Part shown: positions 17,169 through 25,327 of the stretch, one piece after another
Layout of the letters: each line of letters starts with the position of its first letter
How positions within the stretch are numbered: the stretch's first letter is position 1
Assembly (NCBI RefSeq): GCF_016307205.1
Contig: NZ_JAEIJD010000001.1
Coordinates: 186,001-250,000 of the forward strand
Direction of reading: 5' to 3'
DNA from: Pontibaca salina
GTDB taxonomy: Bacteria; Pseudomonadota; Alphaproteobacteria; Rhodobacterales; Rhodobacteraceae
DNA length: 64,000 nucleotides
The notes under the pieces: generated by a model
The model's database searches: none
Told to the model about the DNA's origin: nothing
What the model saw: only the letters and a program-made list of their open reading frames with translations
Program-made: the position numbers and the translations under genes

Positions 17169-17189
17169 GACGCCCCGAAACGGGGCGTC
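17169..17189 (-). terminator. Perfect 9-bp hairpin between hpf and ptsN
   Basis: GACGCCCCG and CGGGGCGTC flank a three-base loop. The stem is perfect and very GC-rich and lies in the 53-base gap between the hpf stop and the ptsN start. No run of T follows on either strand, so it may be a partial terminator, an attenuator or an mRNA processing or stability element that sets hpf above ptsN. Confidence 0.5.
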
Positions 17190-17202
17190 GCCTGTACCTG
17201 AA

Positions 17203-17766
17203 TCAGGGATCGATCCAACCGATATTGCCGTCCTCACGGCGGTAGACGACATTCACCCCGCCTTTGCCCTCGTTACGAAAGACCAGTACCGGCGCGCCGG
17301 CAAGCTCCATCTGCATCACCGCCTCGCCCACCGAAAGCGAAGGTATCTGAGTTTCCATTTCGGCGACAATGATTGGTTGTAATGTTTCAGGCTCTGCCTC
17401 GTCCGCCTGCTCTTTCGAGGCAAGGATATAAGACGACGCCTCAAAGAGTTCAACCGGTTCGGGCCGCTGTTTGTAATGATACTTCAGGCGGCGCTTGTAG
17501 CGGCGTAACTGCTTTTCCATCTTCTCCCCGCAAGCGTCGAAAGCAGCATAAATTTCGATCGCATGCGCCTTAGCCGTCACATTCAGCCCGGTCGAGAGGT
17601 GAATCGTTGCCTCGCAGACGAACTCATGCGCGTTACGCGAAAAAACCACAGTACCATCCGTCGGGCGCATGGCATACTTGGTGATCACTTCGTCGAGTTC
17701 GGTGCGGACATGGGTCTGCAGGGCCTCGCCGATATCAATCTGCTTTCCGCTGATTTGGTAACGCAT
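17203..17766 (-). CDS. hpf: Ribosome hibernation promoting factor, long form
   Basis: 187 residues, the length of the long type that pairs 70S ribosomes into 100S dimers in resting cells. The N-terminal S30AE domain (1-110) starts MRYQISGKQIDIGEAL and holds the basic stretch KQLRRYKRRLKYHY that binds 16S rRNA. An acidic linker leads to the C-terminal dimerisation domain (about 130-187) with LSVGEAVMQMELAGAPVLVF and VYRREDGNIGWIDP. The ATG has an AAGGAGA ribosome binding site. A minus-strand TTGACA promoter candidate lies about 140 bases upstream. The protein probably acts when growth slows; PtsN is made from the same direction downstream. Confidence 0.96.
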   Translation of the reverse strand: MRYQISGKQIDIGEALQTHVRTELDEVITKYAMRPTDGTVVFSRNAHEFVCEATIHLSTGLNVTAKAHAIEIYAAFDACGEKMEKQLRRYKRRLKYHYKQRPEPVELFEASSYILASKEQADEAEPETLQPIIVAEMETQIPSLSVGEAVMQMELAGAPVLVFRNEGKGGVNVVYRREDGNIGWIDP

Positions 17767-17911
17767 GTGCTCTCCTTCACAATGATCATCCCATTACCCG
17801 TTGGGTCTAGGCCGGAACGACAGGGAACCCTCGTCGATGTCTACAACCGATCCCCCGCATCAACAGGATAGGCAGGGATCGCCATCGCGCCAAGCCTTTG
17901 CCGTAAGATCG

Positions 17912-17940
17912 ATTGAGGCAAGGTTGAGTGAAACTGTCAA
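17912..17940 (-). promoter_or_regulatory. Candidate promoter for hpf-ptsN
   Basis: Read on the minus strand, a perfect TTGACA (17935-17940) is followed after 17 bases by CTCAAT (17912-17917), a weak -10. It lies in the 229-base gap between lptB and hpf, which holds no convincing gene. Transcription would begin about 140 bases before the hpf start, leaving a leader of unknown role. Confidence 0.35.
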
Positions 17941-17995
17941 TGAAAAGCGGCGCAATATCGAGTTTGTCTGGTCAGAAAAATCAAACTCCTTTGTG

Positions 17996-18754
17996 TCACG
18001 AGATGCGGAACCCGTCCCCAAGATAGACCCGTCGGACATTTTCATTCTCGACCACCTCGGCGGGGGTTCCGGACATCAAAACCTGTCCATCATGCAATAT
18101 ATAGGCACGATCAACGATTTCCAGAGTTTCGCGCACGTTGTGATCGGTAATCAAGACACCGATTCCGCGTTTTCTGAGGTCGGCAACCAGATGCCGGATA
18201 TCGGCAACCGAGATCGGATCAACGCCGGCAAAAGGCTCATCTAATAGCAAGTATTTCGGATCGGCGGCGAGACAACGGGCGATCTCCACCCGCCGGCGTT
18301 CGCCCCCGGACAGCGCAAGTGCGGGGGCGCGACGCAAATGTTCGATCGAGAAATCTGACAACAGCTCCTCAAGCCGCTCGCGTCGCCGATGTGGATCCGA
18401 ATGGGTGATGTCAAGAACCGCAGATATGTTGTTTTCAACGCTGAGCCCGCGAAAAATCGACATTTCTTGCGGCAGATAGCCGATACCAAGGCGGGCGCGG
18501 CGATACATCGGCAGCGATCCCGCATCATGCCCGTCAATGGTCACGCTGCCGGCCTCGGGAAAAATCAGCCCCGCAATCATATAGAATGTGGTGGTTTTGC
18601 CCGATCCGTTCGGGCCCAGCAATCCCACCACTTCACTGCGATCCAACGTCATCGAGACATCGCGGATCACCGCCCGTTTGCGAAACGATTTTCGCAAATT
18701 ATCAACGCGCAAACCAGACGAGCCGGGGGTGAGTGTCAATGCGGGCCGAGTCAT
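17996..18754 (-). CDS. lptB: LPS export ABC transporter ATP-binding protein LptB
   Basis: 252 residues. It powers extraction of lipopolysaccharide from the inner membrane together with LptF and LptG, which are elsewhere. The Walker A motif GPNGSGKT is at residues 47-54, followed by the Q-loop region GYLPQEMSIFRGLSVENN, the signature ALSGGERRRVEIARC, Walker B YLLLDEPFAGVDP and the switch histidine in LITDHNV. These are the typical LptB forms. Its start overlaps the lptA stop by one base (TAATG), so the two are coupled. In many alphaproteobacteria rpoN follows lptB; here a 229-base gap and hpf follow. Confidence 0.97.
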   Translation of the reverse strand: MTRPALTLTPGSSGLRVDNLRKSFRKRAVIRDVSMTLDRSEVVGLLGPNGSGKTTTFYMIAGLIFPEAGSVTIDGHDAGSLPMYRRARLGIGYLPQEMSIFRGLSVENNISAVLDITHSDPHRRRERLEELLSDFSIEHLRRAPALALSGGERRRVEIARCLAADPKYLLLDEPFAGVDPISVADIRHLVADLRKRGIGVLITDHNVRETLEIVDRAYILHDGQVLMSGTPAEVVENENVRRVYLGDGFRIS

Positions 18755-19245
18755 TATTCATCATCCGTGATTAGAATCGTCTTCACCCGCCCCGCCATCT
18801 GCGCCGTGCCGGTCGTAAGATTTACCGTCATGCTGTCCGAGGTCAGCGCGTTCTGCCCCTGTGTCAGCAGGACATCTCCCGTCATCACGATAACGCCGCT
18901 GTCGATCGTGTATTCGGCACGCTGGGCTTCGGCGGCGTCGGGGCCGCTTACCAGAATGACGTCACCGGTGGCCTCAAGCCGTTCGATCGCGTTAACTGCG
19001 TCGCTGAAAATGACCAGCAGCCGATCTGCTGACATGCGCATTTCGCCCTGCCCGACCACAACGTTCCCGATATATTCAGCCCTGCCGCTCTGCTGGTCGA
19101 CGTCAAGACTGTCGGCCGTAACCTCAACCGGAAGGGTTGGATCGGCCTTGATCGCACCGAAGGCGACATTTGCCCCCTGAGCCTGTGCCGCGACGGCAAA
19201 AAGGGCGATTGAAACACCGATAAACAAGACTCGAAAACAAGGCAC
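18754..19245 (-). CDS. lptA: LPS transport periplasmic protein LptA
   Basis: 163 residues from a GTG start three bases after the lptC stop. A signal peptide is seen at the N-terminus (VLFIGVSIALFAVAAQAQG, cleavage likely after AQA). The mature part is an OstA-like beta-jellyroll with the repeats VEVTADSLDVDQQSGRAEY and VVVGQGEMRMSADRLLV, which carry the hydrophobic path for LPS across the periplasm. LptC before it and LptB after it on the same transcript confirm the assignment. No ATG is available in frame near this point, so GTG is the best start. Confidence 0.93.
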   Translation of the reverse strand: MPCFRVLFIGVSIALFAVAAQAQGANVAFGAIKADPTLPVEVTADSLDVDQQSGRAEYIGNVVVGQGEMRMSADRLLVIFSDAVNAIERLEATGDVILVSGPDAAEAQRAEYTIDSGVIVMTGDVLLTQGQNALTSDSMTVNLTTGTAQMAGRVKTILITDDE

Positions 19246-19248
19246 TGA

Positions 19249-19845
19249 TCAATCTTTCGGTTTTTGGGGATGATATATCATTCGGACGCCCCGATTAAAA
19301 TGCATGTGTACGGAAGCACCGGGTGTTTCGGACTTCAGGGTCATGCCACCAGCTGTAAAATCGCCCAAAGGCCCGGTGCCTGCGACCGGCCCCGGCGTGC
19401 GCGCCGCGACCCCGCTCAACGCGGTATCCAGCTGATCGGTTGTCACCACATAGCCGGTCGAGGTCGTGATGCGCACATCGCCTTTGAAATGCGCCAAATC
19501 CTGGCGCATGTCGATACTGCCTTTTTGCGATTTCAGGGTGATCTTTGCACCATCGACTAGGGTAATCTTTGCGGAAAGATCGTCCGCCTCGGCCGGTGCG
19601 CCCTTGCTGCCAGGGCGCACAACTCCAGCCTTGAACATGATTTCGTCGCCCTCTGGCGTGACCCCAGAAAAGTACGGCGCGGTGATCTGCTGGTCGCGCA
19701 TTCGTTCGGCCAGATCCTTTTGGGCAAAGGGCGTGGCGGTAAAGTCGACACCGCGAGACAGCAGGAACAGCGTCGCCAATATGGCCAGTGCCGCCAATGG
19801 CAGCAGAACCTTAAAAAGGGCGACGCACCGCGAATAAAGGTCCAT
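19249..19845 (-). CDS. lptC: LPS export system protein LptC
   Basis: 198 residues from the ATG that begins MDLYSRC; this start has a GGGGGCGGG purine run and leaves a 17-base gap after kdsD. A single hydrophobic segment (about 8-28, ALFKVLLPLAALAILATLFLL) anchors the protein in the inner membrane; the rest is periplasmic and OstA/LptC-like, with SAKITLVDGAKITLKSQKGSIDM and TSTGYVVTTDQLDTAL. LptC takes LPS from LptFG and hands it to LptA. Sequence similarity in this family is low, so the call rests mainly on topology and on the adjoining lptA and lptB. Confidence 0.9.
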   Translation of the reverse strand: MDLYSRCVALFKVLLPLAALAILATLFLLSRGVDFTATPFAQKDLAERMRDQQITAPYFSGVTPEGDEIMFKAGVVRPGSKGAPAEADDLSAKITLVDGAKITLKSQKGSIDMRQDLAHFKGDVRITTSTGYVVTTDQLDTALSGVAARTPGPVAGTGPLGDFTAGGMTLKSETPGASVHMHFNRGVRMIYHPQKPKD

Positions 19846-19862
19846 TCCCGCCCCCTTTTGAC

Positions 19863-20822
19863 CTATCCGAGCCCGACGCGCAGGCAATCGTGGATATGCA
19901 GCAACCCCAGCGGCTCTCCCGGCCCTTCGGGATCGACCACAAACAGGCAGGTGATCTTGCGCTTATTCATCAGCGCCACCGCCTCTTCGGCCAGCGCACC
20001 GGGATCGATGGTCGTGGGATCGGCGGTCATGACCTCGGCCGCGCTGTGCGATAGCAACCCGTCCATCTTGCGCCGCAAGTCGCCGTCGGTGATGATTCCC
20101 GCCAAGGCGCCCTCAGCTCCGACCACACCTGCCACACCGAACCCTTTTTGGCTGATCTCGATCAGGGTGTCGCTCATCGGTGTATCAAGCTGAACCAGCG
20201 GCAGAGCAGCGCCCACATGCATGAGATCGCGCACTCGGCTCAGCCGCGCACCCAGTTTGCCACCGGGGTGGAATTCGCGGAAATGTTCAGGGGTAAAGGC
20301 CCGATGCTCCATCAGCGCCACCGCCAACGCATCGCCCAGCGCAAGGGTCATCGTGGTCGATGACGTGGGCACGACCCCGGTGCTGCACGCCTCTTTTGCC
20401 TGCGGCAGAACCAGCGCAACGTCGGATTGTTTGAGCAGGGTCGAACCAACACGGCTGGCCACGCCGATCAACGGGATCCCGAAACGACGGGTATAGGCGA
20501 CCAGATCGGCCAGTTCTGGCGTCTCGCCCGAGTTGGACAATACCAACACCACATCGCCCTGCGCCATCATGCCCAAATCGCCGTGGCTGGCCTCGGCCGG
20601 ATGGACGAAATGCGCGGGTGTTCCGGTGCTGGCAAATGTCGCCGCGATCTTGCGCGCAATATGGCCGGATTTACCCATGCCCGAAACGATCACCCGCCCC
20701 TGCGCATTCAACAGCAGCGCGACGGCCCGATCGAAATCGTGGTTCAGGCTGGCTTCCAGTTGGTTCAGCGCCTCGGCCTCGATGCGGATAACGCGGCGGG
20801 CGGCGTCGACAAAGCCAGTCAT
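19863..20822 (-). CDS. kdsD: Arabinose-5-phosphate isomerase (KdsD/KpsF)
   Basis: 319 residues from the ATG that overlaps the rnd stop by four bases. It turns ribulose-5-phosphate into arabinose-5-phosphate, the first committed step to Kdo. Residues about 30-175 form a SIS sugar-isomerase domain with VSGMGKSGHIARKIAATFASTGTPAHFVHP and LSNSGETPEL; two CBS domains follow (about 200-319: VRDLMHVGAALPLV, ITDGDLRRKMDG, VMTADPTTI, KRKITCLFVVD). That SIS plus double-CBS layout is diagnostic. Placement directly before lptC joins Kdo synthesis with LPS transport. A longer start at 20852 would run into rnd and adds no conserved residues. Confidence 0.95.
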   Translation of the reverse strand: MTGFVDAARRVIRIEAEALNQLEASLNHDFDRAVALLLNAQGRVIVSGMGKSGHIARKIAATFASTGTPAHFVHPAEASHGDLGMMAQGDVVLVLSNSGETPELADLVAYTRRFGIPLIGVASRVGSTLLKQSDVALVLPQAKEACSTGVVPTSSTTMTLALGDALAVALMEHRAFTPEHFREFHPGGKLGARLSRVRDLMHVGAALPLVQLDTPMSDTLIEISQKGFGVAGVVGAEGALAGIITDGDLRRKMDGLLSHSAAEVMTADPTTIDPGALAEEAVALMNKRKITCLFVVDPEGPGEPLGLLHIHDCLRVGLG

Positions 20823-21439
20823 GAATGTGCAAAGATGTCGATTTCCGGCCATCCTTCCAGATCGAGTTGTGCACGTGCAGGCAGAAAATCAAAACAGGCC
20901 TGCGCCAGTTCGCTGCGCCCTTCCCGACTCAAACGTTTATCCAGTTCGTCACGCAACCGGTGGAGATAAAGCACGTCCGAAGCGGCATATTCCACCTGAT
21001 CGTCGCTCAGGGTTTCAGCGCCCCAGTCGCTCATCTGTTGTTGCTTGCTGATATCCACGCCGATCAGTTCCTGCGTTAAGTTCTTCAGTCCGTGCCGGTC
21101 GGTATAGGTCCGCACAAGCCGACTGGCGATCTTGGTACAATAGACCGGCGCGGCCAATGCGCCAAAGGCGTTATACATCGCCGCAATATCAAACCGCCCG
21201 AAATGAAACAGCTTGAGCACCGCCCGGTTTTCCAGCAGCGCGGCCAAATTGGGCGCCGCTGTCTGCCCCTTAGCAATCTGCACCAGATGCGCGTTCCCGT
21301 CGCCGCCCGAAAGCTGCACCACGCAGAGCCGGTCGCGATGCGGATTCAGCCCCATGGTTTCGCAGTCAATGGCCACAATCGGGCCAAGGTCCAGCCCGTC
21401 GGGCAGGTCGTTTTGATGCAGGTAATTTGCCAAAATCAT
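20819..21439 (-). CDS. rnd: Short ribonuclease D-type 3'-5' exonuclease
   Basis: 206 residues from an ATG with an AAAGGA ribosome binding site. It has only the DEDDy exonuclease domain: IVAIDCETMGL (Asp25, Glu27), FHFGRFDIAAMYNAFG with the second aspartate, the substrate region SRLVRTYTDRHGLKNLTQEL, and DQVEYAASDVLYLHRL with the catalytic tyrosine and last aspartate. The HRDC domains of full-length RNase D are missing, which is normal for this short type in Rhodobacteraceae. It probably trims structured RNA 3' ends. It is the first gene of the run into kdsD and the lpt genes. Confidence 0.9.
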   Translation of the reverse strand: MILANYLHQNDLPDGLDLGPIVAIDCETMGLNPHRDRLCVVQLSGGDGNAHLVQIAKGQTAAPNLAALLENRAVLKLFHFGRFDIAAMYNAFGALAAPVYCTKIASRLVRTYTDRHGLKNLTQELIGVDISKQQQMSDWGAETLSDDQVEYAASDVLYLHRLRDELDKRLSREGRSELAQACFDFLPARAQLDLEGWPEIDIFAHS

Positions 21440-21621
21440 GTGTCCTTTGCGTGGCGCATTCAGCGCTGATTTAAGCGCTTTGCCCCTTAAACTCAACTGC
21501 GCCGGCCTGCCTTCTCACGCAAACGGTAGGCGCGTCCAACTTTTGCCAAATTCACCCATTAGAACCACCTTAACACCCGATTTGCTATCTCGTGGCGAGT
21601 GAACAAAGGGAAAAGATAGTT

Positions 21622-22452
21622 GTGAGCAACAAAGCCGCGCCGGTCATCATTAAGCGTAAGAAAAACATTGTTGCAGGCGGGCGTAATGGCGGTGCCTGGA
21701 AGGTCGCATATGCCGATTTCGTGACCGCAATGATGGCGTTTTTCATGCTGATGTGGCTCTTGAACGCGACAACCGAGAAACAACGGAAAGGCTTGGCGGA
21801 TTACTTTTCGCCGACCACTCCGATAAGTCGGGTCTCAGGCGGCGGTGAGGATGCCTTTAGTGGCGACAGCATATTCTCCGAAGACCAACTGGCCCGCAAC
21901 GGATTAGGCGCAACAATCCGCAATCCAGACAACGCCCTGCAGGCACGTGGCGCGACAGGCGTCGAGCAACCATCGCAGGTGCACAGCGAAACCGACCCAT
22001 TGCGCATGATCGAAGAGGAACTGATGGGCATCAGCGGCGAAAGCCTTGTCGCGCCTGAAATGCTGAAACACATCCTCACCCGCGTCACCGACGACGGGCT
22101 GGTGATCGAGCTTTATGCCAACGACGGCGCGCCGCTTTTTCAAGAGGGAACCGACACCCCGACCGAGATGATGCGCGACCTAATAAATATCGTGGCGCGG
22201 GCCGTGAGAAAAGTCAGCAATAGCATCGCCATTTCCGGCCATGTCCGCGCGCACCCCATCGTTCTGGCAAAAAACCCAGCATGGCCGCTTTCTCTCGCCC
22301 GCGCCAGCCGCACGCAGCGATTGCTTGGAGTGGCCGGAATGGATCCAGCTCGGATCAAGCGCGTATCGGGCCATGCAGACCGCGCCTTGACGACAGACAA
22401 CCCAATGTCGGTCCGCAATGACCGGATCGAAGTCACCGTGCTGCGCAAGTAA
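21622..22452 (+). CDS. motB: Flagellar motor stator protein MotB
   Basis: 276 residues from a GTG start. With this start the proton-carrying aspartate in VAYADFVTAMMAFFMLMWLLN is Asp32, the same number as in E. coli, which favours it over GTG 21592. After the single membrane helix comes a plug region (KQRKGLADYFSP) and, from about residue 160, an OmpA/MotB peptidoglycan-binding domain with SISGHVRAH and RASRTQRLLGVAGMDPARIKRVSGHADR. It anchors the stator to the cell wall. motA is not adjacent. A 102-base gap separates it from flgE, so flgE may have its own promoter. Confidence 0.94.
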   Translation: MSNKAAPVIIKRKKNIVAGGRNGGAWKVAYADFVTAMMAFFMLMWLLNATTEKQRKGLADYFSPTTPISRVSGGGEDAFSGDSIFSEDQLARNGLGATIRNPDNALQARGATGVEQPSQVHSETDPLRMIEEELMGISGESLVAPEMLKHILTRVTDDGLVIELYANDGAPLFQEGTDTPTEMMRDLINIVARAVRKVSNSIAISGHVRAHPIVLAKNPAWPLSLARASRTQRLLGVAGMDPARIKRVSGHADRALTTDNPMSVRNDRIEVTVLRK

Positions 22453-22554
22453 AATCCGAATAGGGAAAATTTTACACGTTAGCACAGTATTAAACCCTCA
22501 CGCGTTAGTTTGGATCCCAAGTTTACGTTTACTGCGCCAGAAAGGTTCATCCGC

Positions 22555-23856
22555 ATGACCATATCCTCATCGCTACATGCCGGAGTTGCGGGGCTGAATG
22601 TGCACGCCTCGAAAATGGCGTCGATATCGGACAATATCGCCAACTCCTCGACCTTTGGCTATAAGCGGGTACAAACAGATTTTCATTCTATGGTCGCCCC
22701 ATCGGTTGGCGGTGCCTATATCGCAGGTGGCGTTCGTGCATCGACGCAACAGCTGATAGACGAGCGCTCCGGTATTGTTTCAACCGCGAATCCCACCGAT
22801 TTGGCAGTGCGCGGGCGTGGTATGTTGCCAGTCACCCAGCAAAGCCAGATTCAGGCTGGCAGTGATAAATCTCAAATGCTGTTGACGACTACCGGAAGCT
22901 TTCGCCCCAATGCAGATGGCTATCTGACAACCGAATCCGGCCTGGCCCTTCTAGGCTGGCCGATCAAATCGGACGGCACCACTCCGAGCTATCCTCGCGA
23001 TACCGCTGACGGGCTTGAGCCGGTGCAGATCAACATCAATCAGCTCTCTGGCCAGCCAACCACGCAAATAATGCTCGGCATCAATCTACCGGCGGCCGCA
23101 ACTGAAGCCGTTGCCGGGGGCAACAGTCAGGAGCTGCCGGTCGAATATTTCGACAACCTGGGCCGGGCGGAAAGCATTCAAGTGACATTTGTGCCAACCG
23201 TTCTCGCCAACGGTCCCTCGAACGAATGGACGATGGAACTGCGCGACTCCGCCGCTGCCGGGGCCCTGATCGGTGAATATACATTGTCGTTCAATGACAA
23301 CCGGATCAACGGCGGCACCCTGGCATCCGTCAATGCCGTGTCCGGTGGCGCATATGACCCGGCGTCCGGAGCAGTGATCGTTAATGTCGATAGCGGCCCC
23401 ATTGAGGTCAGCATCGGACAGATTGGTGAACGCACTGGGCTTACCCAACTTTCCGCCAGTTTTGCGCCGGTTTCCATTTCAAGAGATGGGTCGCCCGTCG
23501 GCAATCTTATTTCGGTTGAGGTAGACGCCATGGGTTACGTCCGAGCCTTGTTCGACACTGGTCTTAACCGGACGATCTACAAGGTGCCACTGGTCGACAT
23601 GCCTAATCCGAATGGAATGGTGGCACTAGACTATCAGACCTTTATTCCCTCTCCCGAAAGCGGATCCTTTTTCCTTTGGGATGCCGGCGATGGGCCGACC
23701 GGCGACATCATCGGTTACGCGCGCGAGGAATCCGCCACCGATGTCGCCAGCGAACTTACCGACATGATTCAGACCCAGCGCGCCTATTCCTCTAATGCGA
23801 AAGTGATCCAGACCGTCGACGAGATGCTGCAGGAAACCGCCAACCTGAAACGATAA
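22555..23856 (+). CDS. flgE: Flagellar hook protein FlgE
   Basis: 433 residues. FlgE subunits build the curved hook between rod and filament and are secreted by the flagellar export apparatus. The N-terminal rod/hook motif SSLHAGVAGLNVHASKMASISDNIANSSTFGYKR and the C-terminal ELTDMIQTQRAYSSNAKVIQTVDEMLQETANLKR form the conserved coiled ends; the middle (FlgE D2-like, DNLGRAESIQVTFVPT) is variable. The frame is open to 22510, but ATG 22555 carries an AGAAAGG ribosome binding site and matches the family start. flgK, flgL and flgI follow in the same direction. Confidence 0.95.
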   Translation: MTISSSLHAGVAGLNVHASKMASISDNIANSSTFGYKRVQTDFHSMVAPSVGGAYIAGGVRASTQQLIDERSGIVSTANPTDLAVRGRGMLPVTQQSQIQAGSDKSQMLLTTTGSFRPNADGYLTTESGLALLGWPIKSDGTTPSYPRDTADGLEPVQININQLSGQPTTQIMLGINLPAAATEAVAGGNSQELPVEYFDNLGRAESIQVTFVPTVLANGPSNEWTMELRDSAAAGALIGEYTLSFNDNRINGGTLASVNAVSGGAYDPASGAVIVNVDSGPIEVSIGQIGERTGLTQLSASFAPVSISRDGSPVGNLISVEVDAMGYVRALFDTGLNRTIYKVPLVDMPNPNGMVALDYQTFIPSPESGSFFLWDAGDGPTGDIIGYAREESATDVASELTDMIQTQRAYSSNAKVIQTVDEMLQETANLKR

Positions 23857-23883
23857 TCCCGCCCTTGAAATGGAGCCGCAAGG

Positions 23884-25326
23884 ATGAGCATTTCGGCCGC
23901 TTTTAACAGTGCTATCAGTGGCTTAACTGTCGCCAAACGGGTCTCGCAGATGGTTTCTGAAAACATCGCGAACGCTATGACCCCGGGGTACACTCGCCGT
24001 TCGGCCGAACTCGGATCGAATTTACAGAGCAGTCGGGGCGTGCAGATGGTCGGCGTGCAGCGCCATAGCGATCCGGCGATTACCGCCAACCGTCGCAATG
24101 CTGACGCCGAACAAGGCAACGCCAAGGTAATTGCGGACTTTCACAGCCGGTTTCAGGATTTGCTGGGTGATCCAACTGACGCCGCCTCGATCACCCAAAA
24201 ACTGGCGCAATTTGAATCCAGCCTTATCGCCGCGGCCAGCCGCCCCGATTCGGCTCAACGACTTGACGCTGTGGCCGGCAGCGCTTCCGATCTGGCAAAA
24301 TCTTTCATCCACGCCTCCGACGGTCTACGTGAATTACGCCATCAGGCGGACCGCGAAATTGGCGTACAGGTTGACCAACTGAACGCAGCACTCAAACAGA
24401 TACATACCCTGAACAAGACAATTACCGCTGCCACCGTATCAGGGCAAAGTACAGACGCCTTTCTGGACCAGCGGCAAAAGGTTGTGGACCAGATCAACAA
24501 CAACATCCCGATCAATGTCGTTTCGCGCGACAACGGCCAGATTGCGCTATATACGGATGGCGGCGCAATCATTCTGGACGGACCAGCCGGAACATTCGGA
24601 TTTGAGTCCGTCCGCGACGCGCACGCTCACATAACCCTGGGGAATGGCCAATTATCCGGGCTCACCCTGAACAGTTTGTCACTGCGCACGGCAGCAGCCG
24701 GGCCGATCGGCGGCGGGACATTGAGCGCTCTTTTCGAAGTTCGCGACATTCTTGCTCCGCAGGCCCAGTCCGAACTGGATGTCGTGGCGGGCGATTTGAT
24801 CGAACGATTCGAAAACGCTGATCCCACCCTCGCAACTGGCGAAGCGGGTCTGTTCACTGACGCGGGGGACCGTTTCGACGAAGGAAATATAATTGGTCTG
24901 GCAGGAAGATTGCACTTGAACGCCCGAGCTGACCCAAAGGCAAGCGGAAAGACATGGCGTTTGCGCGCAGGCATTGGCGCACAATCTGCGGGTGCCACCG
25001 GCGATGCGCGGCAACTGCAAAGGTTCATCGCGTCTCTGAGCCAACAACGGCCCACAATTGCGAGCGGCTTCGGAACAGGCCAGTTCAATGCCTCGGACCT
25101 GAGCAGTTCCATGTTATCCTTTGCAGCCCATCGCAGTACGAGAGCAGATCATACCCTTGGCTTTGCAGCTGCGGCGCAGGTTGAGCTCAACCGGATTGAG
25201 CAGCAATTGGGCGTGGACACCGATGCCGAACTTCAGACCTTGATGGCAATCGAGCACCTTTACGGCGCAAATGCACGCATGATTCAAGCCCTTGACGATA
25301 TGATGAAGACAATCCTGAGGCTATAA
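23884..25326 (+). CDS. flgK: Flagellar hook-associated protein 1, FlgK
   Basis: 480 residues. FlgK is the first of the two junction proteins between hook and filament. The N-terminus SISAAFNSAISGLTVAKRVSQMVSENIANAMTPGYTRR and the C-terminal QVELNRIEQQLGVDTDAELQTLMAIEHLYGANARMIQALDDMMKTIL are the conserved terminal coiled-coil parts; the central segment includes the FlgK-type heptads LNKTITAATVSGQSTDAFLDQRQ. It is slightly shorter than enterobacterial FlgK, which is usual for alphaproteobacteria. flgL starts two bases after its last base, so translation is likely coupled. Confidence 0.94.
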   Translation: MSISAAFNSAISGLTVAKRVSQMVSENIANAMTPGYTRRSAELGSNLQSSRGVQMVGVQRHSDPAITANRRNADAEQGNAKVIADFHSRFQDLLGDPTDAASITQKLAQFESSLIAAASRPDSAQRLDAVAGSASDLAKSFIHASDGLRELRHQADREIGVQVDQLNAALKQIHTLNKTITAATVSGQSTDAFLDQRQKVVDQINNNIPINVVSRDNGQIALYTDGGAIILDGPAGTFGFESVRDAHAHITLGNGQLSGLTLNSLSLRTAAAGPIGGGTLSALFEVRDILAPQAQSELDVVAGDLIERFENADPTLATGEAGLFTDAGDRFDEGNIIGLAGRLHLNARADPKASGKTWRLRAGIGAQSAGATGDARQLQRFIASLSQQRPTIASGFGTGQFNASDLSSSMLSFAAHRSTRADHTLGFAAAAQVELNRIEQQLGVDTDAELQTLMAIEHLYGANARMIQALDDMMKTILRL

Positions 25327-25327
25327 A

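Noticed and set aside
17860-18045. 61-codon minus-strand frame between lptB and hpf
   Set aside because: It overlaps the end of lptB, lacks a ribosome binding site and has no recognisable family.
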